From: Umbelopsis isabellina
Taxonomy: Eukaryota > Mucoromycota > Umbelopsidomycetes > Umbelopsidales > Umbelopsidaceae
Assembly (NCBI GenBank): GCA_016758905.1
Contig: JAEPQZ010000002.1
Coordinates: 1,488,001 to 1,552,000, forward strand
Length of the DNA stretch: 64,000 bases
Reading direction: 5' to 3'
Shown here: in pieces, positions 1 through 11,944 of the stretch
Position numbering within the stretch: position 1 is the first letter of the stretch
Layout: every line of letters begins with the position of its first letter
Notes under the pieces: generated by a model
What the model was told of the DNA's origin: nothing
Databases searched by the model: none
What the model saw: only the letters and a program-made list of their open reading frames with translations
Made by a program: the position numbers and the translations under genes

Positions 1-2541
1 TATTACCTTTGGCTAGCAACTGAGGTTAATGCGAAACAAAAAAGGGGACGGCTGGCGTGCAGGAAAGGGGTACAACATTTGCACAGAGCATTAATCCAAA
101 GCACCGGTCAAAGGCTTCTGCATTGGGTGGGTCACAGGTTCAGCATTTTGGTCCTCAGCCAAACGTCAAGAAGCAGGTTTTCAGGAGAGAAAAGGGAAAA
201 AAAAAATAAAGAGCGGACAAAATATTTTTTGTCAACTCATTGATCAATAAGATAAGCAAACCTTCCCAAGAGAAAAAAAGGAAAAGCCAGCGTGCATTTT
301 AAAGCAGAGGAGGTCCATGCACAGAGCTTGTCACACTGCGTCAGCTGGCACATGAATCGGGGGGAGACATAAGAGAAGGAAAGAGTGAGCAGAGCCTACC
401 TTACAGGAAAACGCAAATGCCTAACAGGGTATGCCCGCCCCCACCACCGGTTAAGCAGGCCTCGATAACCTTTGGTCTCCCTATCATAAGATTTTTTTCA
501 CCACGCAACCATATACAGCCAACCTGTTTATTTTTATTATTTATGTTTCCCTATGACATTGATATTGTTTGGACATTATCAAAAAAAGACGTGGACACAA
601 GCAAATCGACCGAACCATAAAGAATAAAAACAAAATGGAATGTCAAGAGCGAGCAAATAACAAATTAAAAGGCAAGGGTTTTTTTTGTCTGTCTCATTGG
701 TAGATCGCATCGTACAAGAGTGTGGCCTATTCTCTTTCGTTTAATGAAAATATACAGTGAGACTGCCAACTGAAAGTTTCGGTGTTACCGTGTTTAGTGG
801 ATCATCATATGCTATTTTTTGGGTTGATGTTTGAAATACTTTCTTCTTTTTGACATATTCAAAGTCGATTTTGATGACTTTCCTTTTGAAGCTCATTGCA
901 GGTTTGTGGTTGGGAAAACGTCCCCCTTTTTTTTCTTGAAAAAAGTAATGGTACGGTAGTTCGCTTTAGTTTAGTGTTTTGCAGTTTGGCAACGTGTCAA
1001 GAGATCCTCCTTGAACGTTACCACGTCTGTTCTGCACACGTCAAAAACGGGTAATCCGGTCCCCTTAACATGACATTGTCTGTGGGCGGTGGCAGTAATT
1101 GAAAACATCCACGGAGTAGGGACGTCCCCAAAACATAATAAGAAGTAATAATTTACTAATAGGTTGTTTTGTTTCAATAAAGCTGGTATTGGTAGGTAGG
1201 AACCTGAACATTTATTTTTATTTTTATTACTGTTATTGCTTTGTACTCCTTTGGGCTTTCAACCTAGGTTGGCTCATGTCAGCTGAGGTCCAAAACGGCC
1301 AACATATTTTATTTTCGGCATAGTACTTTCGTCCTACCTTAGCCAAGGGAAAAAAATAATAATGAAAAACGACTATCTTGGCTGATCAGTTTGCCACCTA
1401 AGCCTTGCTAGCTATGGATAGTTAAAAACCATGATGGATTATATATTGGGGAAAGATTAAAAATGAAATTGTCAAGAGGAAAGTAAATAACAGAAAAAAG
1501 GTGACCCGTGCGTGCACCGATACATAAGCGTCTAATTGAACGATCATCAAAAGGTCATTGGGAAGGATCCTTTTTTTTGCTCACGAGATGGACTTGGTCA
1601 GTGGGTTTCGATTTTGTAAACTATTTCCTTTCAAACTCGCGCACCTTTAATATCGGTTGACTGATGCTTCATCATCAGTGTGTCCCCCAGCCTCTCCTCC
1701 CCCCATCTCAAGTCAGGTCAGGCCACCACAAAAAGTTATTTCTGTCAGTCACATTTGGTCGTTTTAGGTGTAGCAAGAAGCCCAACAGCCGGGCCAAGCC
1801 AGTTTCATCGATGTTGGAAAGTTCTCAGAACCTAAAGGTAGGTAGTGGAGGAAAAGCCATGTTTACATCCGCTGTGTGCATTACGAAGCAAAAGATTTAT
1901 AAACTCTATAAAGTATCCTATTGTAGAGACAAATCTGGATCCTACAAGTCATGTTAAGAATTTGTCTCATGATGGTGGCTAAGGTTAGATCCTAGGCGAT
2001 CGTCGTTGTATCTCGTTTTTGGACATGTCATTCGCATTTTCTGATATAGAGCCAAGTCTCCATGGCGACCGATGGCTCAGTTAGATAACAAAGCTAGAGA
2101 GATCCTCAAAATTTTGTGGGTTGTGTATTAATCTTGACTATAAGTTATGTTGATGAAAAGTAAACGATCCCCCTGATATCCGTATCATGTTTTGATCTTG
2201 ACAAGAAAGCAGATTTCAAAGTTTTGCCATCTAAAAAGGCAGTATCTAGCTCAATCTTTACTTTTTGGTTCGGTACGCCCATAACCTTTTTCGATCGAAG
2301 CGCTTATTTCGACCGCTTGCAGAAATTTTATAATATTCTCGTCTCACTCTTTTGTCCTTCTGATGTGGCATGGGCCATCCTTTTTAAATCCAGGCTGTCA
2401 TCTGTCGCAATTACTTTTTGACCTTTTGCTTTCTCTTCTCTTTTTCTTCAATTCCCTTTTTCTCCCTTCTCTATTCGCCACCCAAAACCAACTCCTATAT
2501 ACCTAATTATCCCAAATCTTTTTTAATATCCATCATTACAA
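1..2541. other. Gene-free 5' flank of the homeobox gene
   Basis: No open frame here looks like a protein: the longest are under 100 codons, low in complexity and unlike any family I know. The last part (about 2414-2490) is a pyrimidine-rich tract just before the homeobox start codon, with a TATA-like CCTATATACC near 2492. I read the stretch as intergenic and regulatory DNA, perhaps including the 3' end of a gene to the left. Confidence 0.5.
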
Positions 2542-3625
2542 ATGTTTAGCAGTTCTAACCTTCATTCAAAACCACCATCTGGAGTGAGTTTGGTTTGCTA
2601 ACTAGTTGGTCTGTCTGAAATGGAAACAGCAAATGATTAAACTGTTTTTGCCTCCTCTTTATTAGACACGTCGGTTCAAGACTATCGTGTTATTCAATGA
2701 CTATCAGAATCACCCTGATTATCATCGTATGGCTGACATCGATTCACATCTAGTCAAAACAACGGAAATGCTCCAGAGGAATGCCGAGTTTTGGTCAGGT
2801 TTACGTTGTATGTTTATTGCATATTTTTTTTCGGGGGTGTGGATTATCACCTAGAATGCAAAGAACTATATATTGATAGATCTGCTTGATACTTTTTGTT
2901 TAGACCCAGATATCCGGCCACAACTGTCAATTGACACTCTAGTGACTAGATCACCACTCACCACCCATGCCTATCCTTCCTCTTCCATACCTCCTAGAAG
3001 TGCATCTTACACCCCGCCGCTACTTCATAGTGATGTAGGATCTGCCTCAGACTACTCTCCATCTACCCCTCCAGAACAAGCAGCATCTCTGGATGATGGA
3101 AATATGAGTGGTAGCGACTCTCATCCTATGCATAGTAAACCCACCACTGCAAACTCGAGTTTACGAAGACGACGCGGTAACTTGCCAAAGAACGTCACTA
3201 CTTTTCTCCGAAACTGGCTGGTCCAGCATAAGAGACATCCCTATCCCACCGAAGACGAGAAAATTGATTTGGCCCGGCGTACCTCCTTAACTGTCAATCA
3301 AATCAGTAATTGGTTTATTAATGCACGACGGCGAATCCTCCAACCTATTTTACGCAATGAACAGATGCATGCAGCATCGGTGGCCAAAAAGGAGCATGTA
3401 AATATGCACGACTTTGGTAAGTTTTTTCTATTTTCGCATAAGCAATATTTATTCCAGTAAACAGGTAATCTAATTTTCCTATTTGCATTGGTTATCATAT
3501 GCTTAGATGATGGCGCCACGTTCGATTACGTTAAGCAAAGAAAAATTCGACGCTTACCGCACAGATCACCTCGCAGCACACGGGAGACCTATCGTCGTAA
3601 ACGTACCTGGGTCACTTCTGCCTGA
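2542..3625 (+). CDS. TALE-class homeodomain transcription factor
   Basis: A nuclear DNA-binding regulator of 271 aa. Exons are 2542-2583, 2666-2807, 2904-3416 and 3507-3625, and all phases agree. The homeodomain is in exon 3, at about residues 160-220. It has an R-rich start (LRRRRGNLPKN), the proline-tyrosine loop of the three-residue extension (HKRHPYPTEDEK) and the recognition helix ISNWFINARRR, where I-N-W-F-x-N is the DNA-contacting core. This is the TALE (PBX/MEIS/KN-like) class rather than the typical 60-residue class. The N-terminus holds a short motif (YQNHPDYHRMADIDSHL) and a Ser/Pro/Thr-rich linker. The C-terminus is very basic (RRLPHRSPRSTRETYRRKR) and could act as a nuclear signal. 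The start follows a CT-rich leader. In fungi TALE proteins act in mating-type and developmental control; no target can be inferred here. The family is certain, the role open. Confidence 0.88.
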
Positions 3626-5185
3626 CCTTTTACTCTGACAGGACCAATCTGGCTTGCTTGTGCAGCGAGAACACACTGTATACATCGAGTTTCATCCCCA
3701 CTTGGATTGTATTGCCTGCAAGATTGATAACATCACCAAAGAAACCCACTCAACCCTGTCTTTTTTTACTCCACTTGCCACCTGCTTCTCACTTGATTCC
3801 ACACAACAATCTCCCAAAAAAAAAAGAGAATGATCTATATCCAATATCCCCCCTGCCATTCTTCTTTGACATTATATTTATTTGTACAAAAAACTTGTGT
3901 TTTTCTTTCATTCCATTGCTTGTTTTTTTTCTGCTCAAACCGAAATCAGCCCCCAAAAAAAAGAAAAAGATATGAACCATCAAATCATGGTTCTCTATTC
4001 TTTCATTCTGTTATATTCTCTCATATCATGTCATTTTGCACACATAAATATTTGCGAATGGGAAACTACCCATCGTCATCAAATCAACTTGCTTTTGGCC
4101 ATCCTTATCACTTGACGCAAACAGTTTTTCCCTAAAAACAGCGAACGTGGCTTTCTCCGAAGCGAAAAATCTGTTGTACTCAGCGAGCACAGAGCTGTCA
4201 TGTGCTTCGCGTACAGATCGTCTTGGTAGCGGGGCATCAGATGAGTGGGTTCCCAGTTTCGCCATCGGCCCTGATTTGGAAACTGCACAGCTGCCTGCAA
4301 ATAACTATATTTTTATATTATTTTTTCTTAAATACTTGCATTTTTATTTTAAATGACCTTCCCAGAACAGTTTGCTTGTTGTAAACATAGAAAACAAGTA
4401 ATCATCGATGTTGATCCAAGATCCTCTGACCCGTGTCTCCTTGTTTTTCTCTTGTCTCGTCTTCGTCACCGGGGTAACATGATGGCATGAGCTAGACAAA
4501 AAACACCGACATGGACACAAGAAATTTGGGTTCAACTGGTTTTTTGTACACCCCACCTTAGGTCCCCCTTGAGAACTGAACTTACTGCAAGTCGACTTTT
4601 GGTGACAAATCGGAGCGGCCATACAACACTGTTGTTTAGCGCTCTTCACTCTCTTTCTCTCTCGCACAAAAACTTGTTGGTGCTTCTAAATAGAATACAA
4701 ATTCTCTTGGCCCTTTTCCAGCTGATGTGTAATTTTAGGTTTTTATTCAAAAAATAAACTCTTTGGACCCAAATGGATCGGGTAACACAGAAAACTGGAG
4801 GAGCGCTAAATTACGGAGATCGTCAAAATGTGACAATGCCTCATCTGTCAAACATGGGCAAACTGTCATTATTTGGGCCTGAACCGCAAAATAACACTAC
4901 ACCACGGCTTTTGTAAAAACATCAAATTTTTCCTTCTTTCCTGTGACGTTAGCTTTCTTTGGAGCTGTATGAGAGGAGGCTATAGCACCAAAATGGTGAT
5001 TTCTTGAAAATATTTCAACCCAAGCGTAGTTGCTTTTTGAAGTCGGCACTGAAATGTTGAACAAAAATAAATTTTAGGTGATGCTGGGATCAAACAGCAG
5101 TCACGGTGACAACTGGACACTGCCACTAATTTAAACTTCATTCTTTTTCTAAAGCTTTCAATTTTTTTCTTTCTTATTTTATATC
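3626..5185. other. Intergenic region with CT-rich and A-rich tracts
   Basis: About 1.56 kb without a supportable gene. It contains runs of A or T (for example 3815-3825 and 3955-3965) and a (CT)n-like tract at about 4641-4665. Short frames on both strands are AT-rich and do not resemble proteins. Confidence 0.5.
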
Positions 5186-6221
5186 ATGTCTCAAACTCCA
5201 AACAGTGAAAACAGAACTCAACGCCGCGCACGCGAAAGAGAAGAAAGGAAGGCTGCAAAGCGCCTGGCAAGTTTCAATTCTGACTCACAACCTAGCTCTA
5301 GTCAGTCAGTTCCGACTCTCAGCAGTAACAATAAGAAGAAGAACAAAAAGTCGACAGGTGGTTCTTTCAAAAAGACTAATGGCCTAGCTACTCCTCAAGA
5401 TGAGAAGCCGGCATATAATTCCGTGGTTGGACCCAGTCCCTGCCCGCTCATCATGGTAGAATCCGGTGCTGCTCCATCCGTAGCAGTCGACGTAGCATTC
5501 TCGCAGCATAAGCAAATAAATAAGCCAGTGACTGCTACCAGTCAAGAAACTGCGCCAATGACCAAGTCTGTGGATCAGACTGCCGTTCCAAATGGTGTTC
5601 AAGATGACCAAGCAGCTTCTGCTCTTAAAAAGGAAGACGCAACAGCAGCAGCGGTAACAACAGCTGCAACTACAACGGCAGCAGCAACAGCAGCGACCCC
5701 GTCATCTGTCAATGAACCTGTTGCGCAAAAGGAGGTAAAGGAAGAAAAAGGTTCAGTGGTCGATCCAGTCGTGAACGGTGGCCAAGCGGAATCCGGGCCC
5801 AATGCCGACCAACAGCATTCCGCAACGACAGTCGAAGACAAACAGCAATTACAAACCACCCCTGCATCGGAGAAGGAGAAGGGATCATCGCCCAAGCCAA
5901 CTCCATCTGAAAGCAATCAGACCAACAATACTTTGGTGGGTAAGGAAGATTCCGAAAAACAGCCGTTATCTCCCCAGAAGGAAGCAAATTCTTCTCCAGT
6001 GAGCAACTCTCCTCCACCAAGTGAAGAAAAGAAGTCTACAAAGTTGTTGGACAAATTCAAGGAGAAATCCAAGACGGTAAGTGGGAATTTTGGAGCTTTA
6101 TTGTTTTGCGGGCTAAACATTACATATCTCTAAACATTTTGAATATTTAAAAATCTAGGGCGCAAAGAACGAGCCAAAGAAAGAGTCCAAGAAGAAAGTA
6201 TGGCAATTCTGGAAGAAATGA
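5186..6221 (+). CDS. Unknown charged low-complexity protein
   Basis: Not recognised. The spliced product is 317 aa (exons 5186-6076 and 6159-6221, phase 0). The N-terminus is strongly charged (TQRRAREREERKAAKRLA), followed by a Lys patch (NNKKKNKKS). A central Ala/Thr tract at about residues 150-170 is encoded by repeated GCA/ACA codons, and a Ser/Pro/Glu-rich half follows. The second exon adds a short basic tail ending in KKVWQFWKK. There is no signal peptide or membrane segment. Composition suggests an intrinsically disordered protein that may bind nucleic acid or membranes through its basic ends; that is inference. The start follows a T-rich leader. Conservation of the Trp-bearing tail in relatives would be the best sign that the second exon is real. 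Confidence 0.65.
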
Positions 6222-7119
6222 GGAGGAGTGGGAAGCAGCTATGTGAACGGGTTTTCCTCTATCCCATTAAACCTATAATTACTTAGAAGTAATCATTAGT
6301 ATTTTTTTACGCATGTTTTGCTAGCCATCGGTGTGCGCGTCACTTCCACTCTTTAAAAACTAAACCCCCTGATACGACTTATAGAAAAACGCGTTTTAGA
6401 TAAGATATATATACATAAAAAAAGGATCTTGACGACGATGCCAGAAGACGATGCCAGACATTACGCGCTGAAAATCGTTAAAAAAGATATCGGATGTTGG
6501 GTGGGGCATAAGAGCATAGGAGATTTCAACAATCGCCGGGTAAATTTCCGTCGTGTGGATATCATCTACCATTTGTAGCAAAAAACAGTTAATAACTACC
6601 CACCAGCCTGCTGTGAACCAGAGGGTGGCCTGATAAAATAATCCGATCTTGTGAAGATGAAAGTCTGACTCCTTGTACAGCAGCAAGGGGGCAGTACACA
6701 GCAGACGTCATTTGGAATGATTTAACTGTCTGCTTACGGCCAAGTATGACGGATGGAAGCGGTAGGCTGTCTGTGGTGGCGCGAAAAAAAGCAAATTATA
6801 TTTACGCATAAACGATAACCAACAGGACAGTCTAACATTGGTTTAATTGGTTTATTTAATCATCAGCCTAAAGCTTTTATTGACTAAAGCATATGATACG
6901 CATAACAACTTAAAAGGAATTTAAAAAATAAAAGTGTAGTTCCATATCAATCTGAGCCAAATTCAGGCTACTCTAACACACACCGTTATGCTTTGTAGGA
7001 AGTTGACCTTCTTTTTCATGATTTTTAGCAAAGGCGAGGGCGCCAATGTTTCGAAGAAGAGCCCAACGTTGCTTAGCATTGCGGTGATGATTGCTATGGG
7101 GAAGAATGTTATAAATACT
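6222..7119. other. Intergenic region between convergent genes
   Basis: A 0.9-kb AT-rich gap between the 3' ends of the unknown protein gene and glutamate decarboxylase. It contains a short direct duplication (GACGATGCCAGA twice, about 6433-6460). No gene seen. Confidence 0.5.
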
Positions 7120-9726
7120 TTAGCTTATGCGGGAATTCAAATAGTTCAGAGCTATTTTCACATACCGAGTTTCCTGGATGGTTTTGGCGTCTTGGGCATC
7201 CAAGGTCTTAACAACTGCGAGAATGTCGCGAATAAGCAGATCACATCGGCTCTTGCTAAAGTCTTCTCTGACCACTACACGCAGGAGCTTGATTTCTTCG
7301 GCTCCAGGTGGGGCTATCAGTGAAAAACGGTATACAAAGATCAATAAAATTTCACACTCGATATCGCATTTGCAATCAAGCTTTACCTGTGTAAGCAGGG
7401 ACAATCCAGCCCCGTTCACGCAGACGGGCAGCAATATCAAACTAAGAAAGATCAAAATCAGTGCGAGAAATGCTTGTGATAATTGTGCGCCATAAAAGTC
7501 TGATTACATACTTCATCATAATGCTTATTACCCTGGAGCTTGAAAGCGACAAGAGGAAGACCTCTGCCTTGGCGCTCACTGAGGATCTCAAAGCCAGCAC
7601 GTTCAAGACAAGCAGCCAAATGATCAGAAATACGGATCAAGTTAGTCATGATGGAACGGAAACCGCTCTTGCCGAGACGGATCAACACATAATATTGGCC
7701 AATAACGGAAGAGGCGCTCTTGGAGAAATTGAGCGTCAATGAGGCTTGATCTGCTCCCAAGTAGCTAATGAAAGGATGATCAGTAATAGGTCAATTGTTG
7801 CAAAGGGTCTGTAAACACCATCCCTTACTTGATGTTGAAGATCAAATCAGTAGGAAGATATGCCTTGCTACGCCAGACACACCATCCAACACCAGCATAG
7901 CTGTGGAAAAGCCAATTCAGTAAAAATATTACCAACGAAGGTAGACATCAAATCGCTTCAGGACTTACGTCAGACCATACTTGTGGCCGGATACATTGAT
8001 GGAGATAACACGAGACAAACGGAAATCCCTGAGGGTGAAGTGTCAGGTCAATAAAATCAACGGTGGTAACGCAAAATATCATTGCTCGAAAAGCTAGCTC
8101 ACCATTCAAGCTCAGGAATAACAAAAGGAGCAACAAAGCCACCACTAGCAGCATCAACGTGAATACCAATATCCCAGCCGGTCTCAGCACACTTCTTCTC
8201 CAAGAGAGTGTTCAAAGTCTTCACATCTTCATAGTGGCCGGTGTACTAGTAATACCAAATCATTTCAGGTTGGTGAGCACAATGAGGCGGCAACGATCGT
8301 GACTAACCATATACTTACAGTTGATCCAAGAATGGCGCAGACACCAATGGTGTTCTCATCTATAAGCTCCATAGCCTTCTCGGGCTTCATAATCAAATAA
8401 TCTGGCGTGACATTCACGTATCTAGGTTCAATTTCCAGGTATCTTGGCAAACGGGTAAACTTTAACACCCGCATCTTTGTATCACCAGCATTAAGCAGTC
8501 TAATAAAATCTAGCTTACTTTACGGCCTTCTCCCAGCAAACCTATAATGGAAATAACAATTGTCAAAATTCAATCAGATAGTCTACAGTCAGATAAAGTC
8601 GCTATTCACCTGAACGTTAGCACCCATGACAAGATTGGGCTTCTCCTTGGAAAGACCCTTGGATTCTCTCATAATTTGCCAGCGTCGCTTCATAGCCAGG
8701 ACAGCTAGGATAATGGCTTCAGAAGAGCCGATGGTAGAGCATCCCATACACTCCTCCTCAGAGCTGTCCATAGGCGCGTGAAACATACGAGCAATCATAT
8801 TGATGCAACGGTTCTGATAATTTGAGAGCGTGCTTTAGTCAATAGCCTAAATCAGTATCCCATATCGGACTTGCAAATTACCTGAATCTCGCACGTTTGA
8901 GGATATTCTTCATAATCACTGTGTAATAATGAAAGGAAAGCATGAGCAATTCGGAAAGTAGTGCATTCAACATAAGAAGACTTACATGAAGTTCTTGGAA
9001 GCATTTTCACTGATGAGTTTTTCAGCTTCAGGTTCTGTTCCAAATTAGGTTAATGAGGTGCAAGTTTGCGGCAAAATGAACTTTTTTTGGAAATATACCC
9101 ATAAACGTGGTGACGAAGCTGGCTAAGTTGAGAGAAGGTCTTCCATCCAACTAAAAAAAATGTGAGTAAGCCCCACAAATGATAGTCATAATACAACCAA
9201 ATGACAACTACTCACGGCGAGCTCATCGTTGATAAGTCTGTACGCGACATCTATTAGCAAATCAAAAAGTTAGTACAGTTCAACCACGACATTTTTAGCT
9301 ATAGGGTACTGTACCTGGTGGCATCTCACTCTGCAAGGAGGCAGCATAAACTATGGTAAGTCTCTCACATTTCTCGAGACACGATGATCATCATATCAGT
9401 ACTTACGTCTGGCATATCAAATCTGTGAACATCACAAGGTGGTCAGCCTTATGCGTGTCATGCGAGATAACAGAAGAAAAGCCAAGTTTCACTCACCTTG
9501 GGATGTCCTCTCCTGCCCAACGAGTACCATAGATGGTGGTTGAAAACTCTTCGTGCATTTGCCCTTCAAGCTCTGACTGTTGCTTGGACTCGTCAATGCG
9601 AGCTTTGGCAATAAGTTAGACACAAGTTACGTCGTGAGCGTTGGCAGTTTCGCGCTCAAATAGCCATCAGTTCGCGCACCAAATGCTTTACTTACCATCG
9701 CTTACGACTTGGGTCAAGAATACCAT
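7120..9726 (-). CDS. Glutamate decarboxylase (PLP-dependent)
   Basis: Cytosolic enzyme converting L-glutamate to GABA and CO2, feeding the GABA shunt. On the minus strand the gene starts at 9726-9724 ([10 protein letters not shown], then ARIDESKQQ after intron 1), runs through about fifteen small introns and stops at 7122-7120. Recognisable blocks, in protein order, are: an N-terminal [24 protein letters not shown] (cofactor region, about 8725-8765); the conserved [14 protein letters not shown] block; the Schiff-base motif [11 protein letters not shown], whose lysine codon is at 7980-7982; then [16 protein letters not shown] and [14 protein letters not shown]; and a C-terminal block ending YLNSRIS. 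Order and motifs match full-length fungal and plant type I GAD. I see no break. Fungal GAD is linked to stress tolerance and spore germination (family knowledge). It lies head-to-head with CRD1 across 464 bp. Confidence 0.9.
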
Positions 9727-10190
9727 TGGTTACAATAAAGTGTGAAACAGAACTGAAAGAGGATACACAGCGAAGGAGGCCAAGGCGGTTCATTTATTAT
9801 ATGCACGCGGGCGGGTTTCGCAGTTCCCGATTCCACAGTTCGCCGTCACTTGCTCATTTCCAAATTGGTACTTTGTTTGGCGCTGCATAGGCTACGCAAG
9901 AACAATACCAACGGAGCATGGTTAAACTGAACAATTCTCGGACATACAAAGTCCACTATCAAAGAAATACGCATTTAGAGATAATATCTGATATATATTG
10001 CTATGCCTCGGCATAATACTTCTGTTGAACTTCCAACAGGCTTTCAACAGGCTCATAGCGATCATAATTGAAAGTCCGCAGCGAACGACGGTGTTTGGCA
10101 CATAACAAAATACTCTGGCAAAATACTGGAGTTCACCCTGTAATGACCCTAGTGATGTTTCAGCACCGATTGTTGGTCACTTCGCGCGTT
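9727..10190. promoter_or_regulatory. Divergent intergenic region, GAD and CRD1
   Basis: 464 bp between two outward-reading start codons, so it must hold both promoters. No clear TATA box near either start; an AT-rich patch lies at about 9975-10000. Confidence 0.45.
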
Positions 10191-11610
10191 ATGGCCACAG
10201 CGCTTAGACCAGCATACTCGGTCGCTCGACTTCACACCATTGTCAACACCAGACTTCCCTTCCTTACAACAATGAACAAGCCGATAGCGTCATTCACCAT
10301 TACAAGGGCACTTTCAGCGTAAGAGAATAGTTGACTGTAAAACATGATATACCGGAATGTGCATTATGACACAAATGCATCTACACATAGTCAAAACATC
10401 AAGTTTTTGCCTTATACAATTAGAAACTTCAGTACACCGGCCAATGATGACGATTCTCGACCACCAATAAAGCGGGCAACTGAGGAAGCTAAATCTGTAT
10501 TAACAAAGGTACACAAATGACCAGTGAAAACCATTATATCTCAATAGAGCGCATGGTGCATCGTCTGGTGTGGTTCTGTGACATGGCGGAAAGTCAACCT
10601 TTACTAACTATATTACTAACGAAGCTCAAGACAAATATTCCTACACATGAAAACATCTACACAATCCCAAATATACTGACATTTTCAAGATTATTGGCTT
10701 CACCATACATTGGATATTTGATTGTGCAGGGAAAATACCCTCTTGCACTTGGAATTTTCGCTGTGGCAGGCCTAACGGATATGGTAAGTTTACCTAGTTT
10801 ATTTTGGGATGGCAAATTTAAAAAAACGGGTTTCCCGTCACTTACACTGTTGGCACAAATAAAGCTTGATGGCTATATTGCCAGAAAATACAACATGAAG
10901 ACCGTTGTTGGCAGCATCATAGATCCGATGGCTGACAAAACCCTTATGACCGTGCTCACAGTCACGCTTGCCATGCAAGACTTATTGCCAGGTCAGTGAA
11001 TAATTCATATGATATTTTTAACCGGCTCCGATTCTGGGCATTTTTGGCTCCTCGTTGTACCAGCCTAAACTGAAAATTGTTATCGCGCACTCACTTGTGG
11101 TGTGTAAAATCCACAGTTCCATTAGCAGCCATTATCCTGGCCAGAGACGGAGGTCTAGTCTTGTCGTCCTTTTATTATCGTTATATATCGTTGCCTCCAC
11201 CTGTAAGTAATACAACGTAAAGATAAAAAACCTTGGGATAAACACATGATTAATTCGCGAAACGCCAAACATCTATTTCAGAAAACGTTTGTACGATATT
11301 GGGATTTTTCTATACCGTCAGCAGAAGTGCGTCCCACCAACATCAGCAAGGCCAACACCGCACTTCAATTGTTGCTCATGGGAGCATCGCTGACTTCGCC
11401 TGTCTTTGATTTCCCTGACACCACTTTGCTCACTGGTTTACAGTAAGTTCTTTCTAGATTCCGATATATACCAGGTATTGGCAAAGGACACACTACTGAC
11501 TCAGAAAACCCCATTATATTAGATGGACAGTCGGTGTAACAACTATCTGGTCGGGAGCGAGCTACATCTATTCCAAAGACGCGGTTCGAATTCTGAACAA
11601 AAAGACATGA
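10191..11610 (+). CDS. CRD1: Cardiolipin synthase, mitochondrial
   Basis: Inner-membrane enzyme that makes cardiolipin from CDP-diacylglycerol and phosphatidylglycerol. Seven exons give 277 aa: 10191-10318, 10424-10508, 10625-10783, 10865-10991, 11117-11202, 11282-11442 and 11523-11610; every phase closes. The full CDP-alcohol phosphotransferase signature D-G-x2-A-R-x8-G-x3-D-x3-D is present, as DGYIARK then G-SII-D-PMA-D, directly after the splice at 10865. The first exon is Arg/Ser/Thr-rich with almost no acid, as expected of a mitochondrial presequence. Hydrophobic segments flank the signature and recur near the C-terminus. YTIPNILTFSRLLASPYIGY is the usual CRD1/PgsA entry motif. Two introns end in AAG rather than CAG/TAG. 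The first ATG of the frame was chosen as start. Confidence 0.92.
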
Positions 11611-11944
11611 AGCCAAATAAATATAAAAAAAATTAGCTCTCCAAGAAATGTGTGTAACCAGTTGTATAACCTACAGCTTAATGAATCCAGAGGCATTGGC
11701 CGTTTGATATAACCATCTCCTCTCTCTCTTTTTCTCTCTCTTTTGTCGATCAATATTTTTGATTGGATTTTCCATTTGATCAGAAAACCTCCCTTCCATT
11801 CCCTACCATATTGAGATCGGTCGCCGCCCATTTATCTCCTTGCTCGCGACTAAAATTTTGATTTCTTTCTTCCCTTACTAATACCTCTCTCGCTATCACT
11901 ACGACTTATGCCAATCCTATCTACAACTTCGCCACAGTAACAAT
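11611..11944. other. Intergenic region with CT microsatellite
   Basis: 334 bp between the CRD1 stop and the kinesin start. It holds a CT-repeat tract (about 11717-11742) and a pyrimidine-rich, AT-bearing leader before the kinesin ATG, which is the likely kinesin promoter. Confidence 0.5.
11717..11742. repeat. CT-rich simple repeat
   Basis: A run of CTCTCT interrupted by a few Ts, about 200 bp upstream of the kinesin start. Similar CT tracts precede other genes here and probably form part of the leader or promoter. Confidence 0.6.

Noticed and set aside
6433-6460. Short tandem duplication GACGATGCCAGA
   Set aside because: Only two copies of 12 bp; consistent with ordinary replication slippage.
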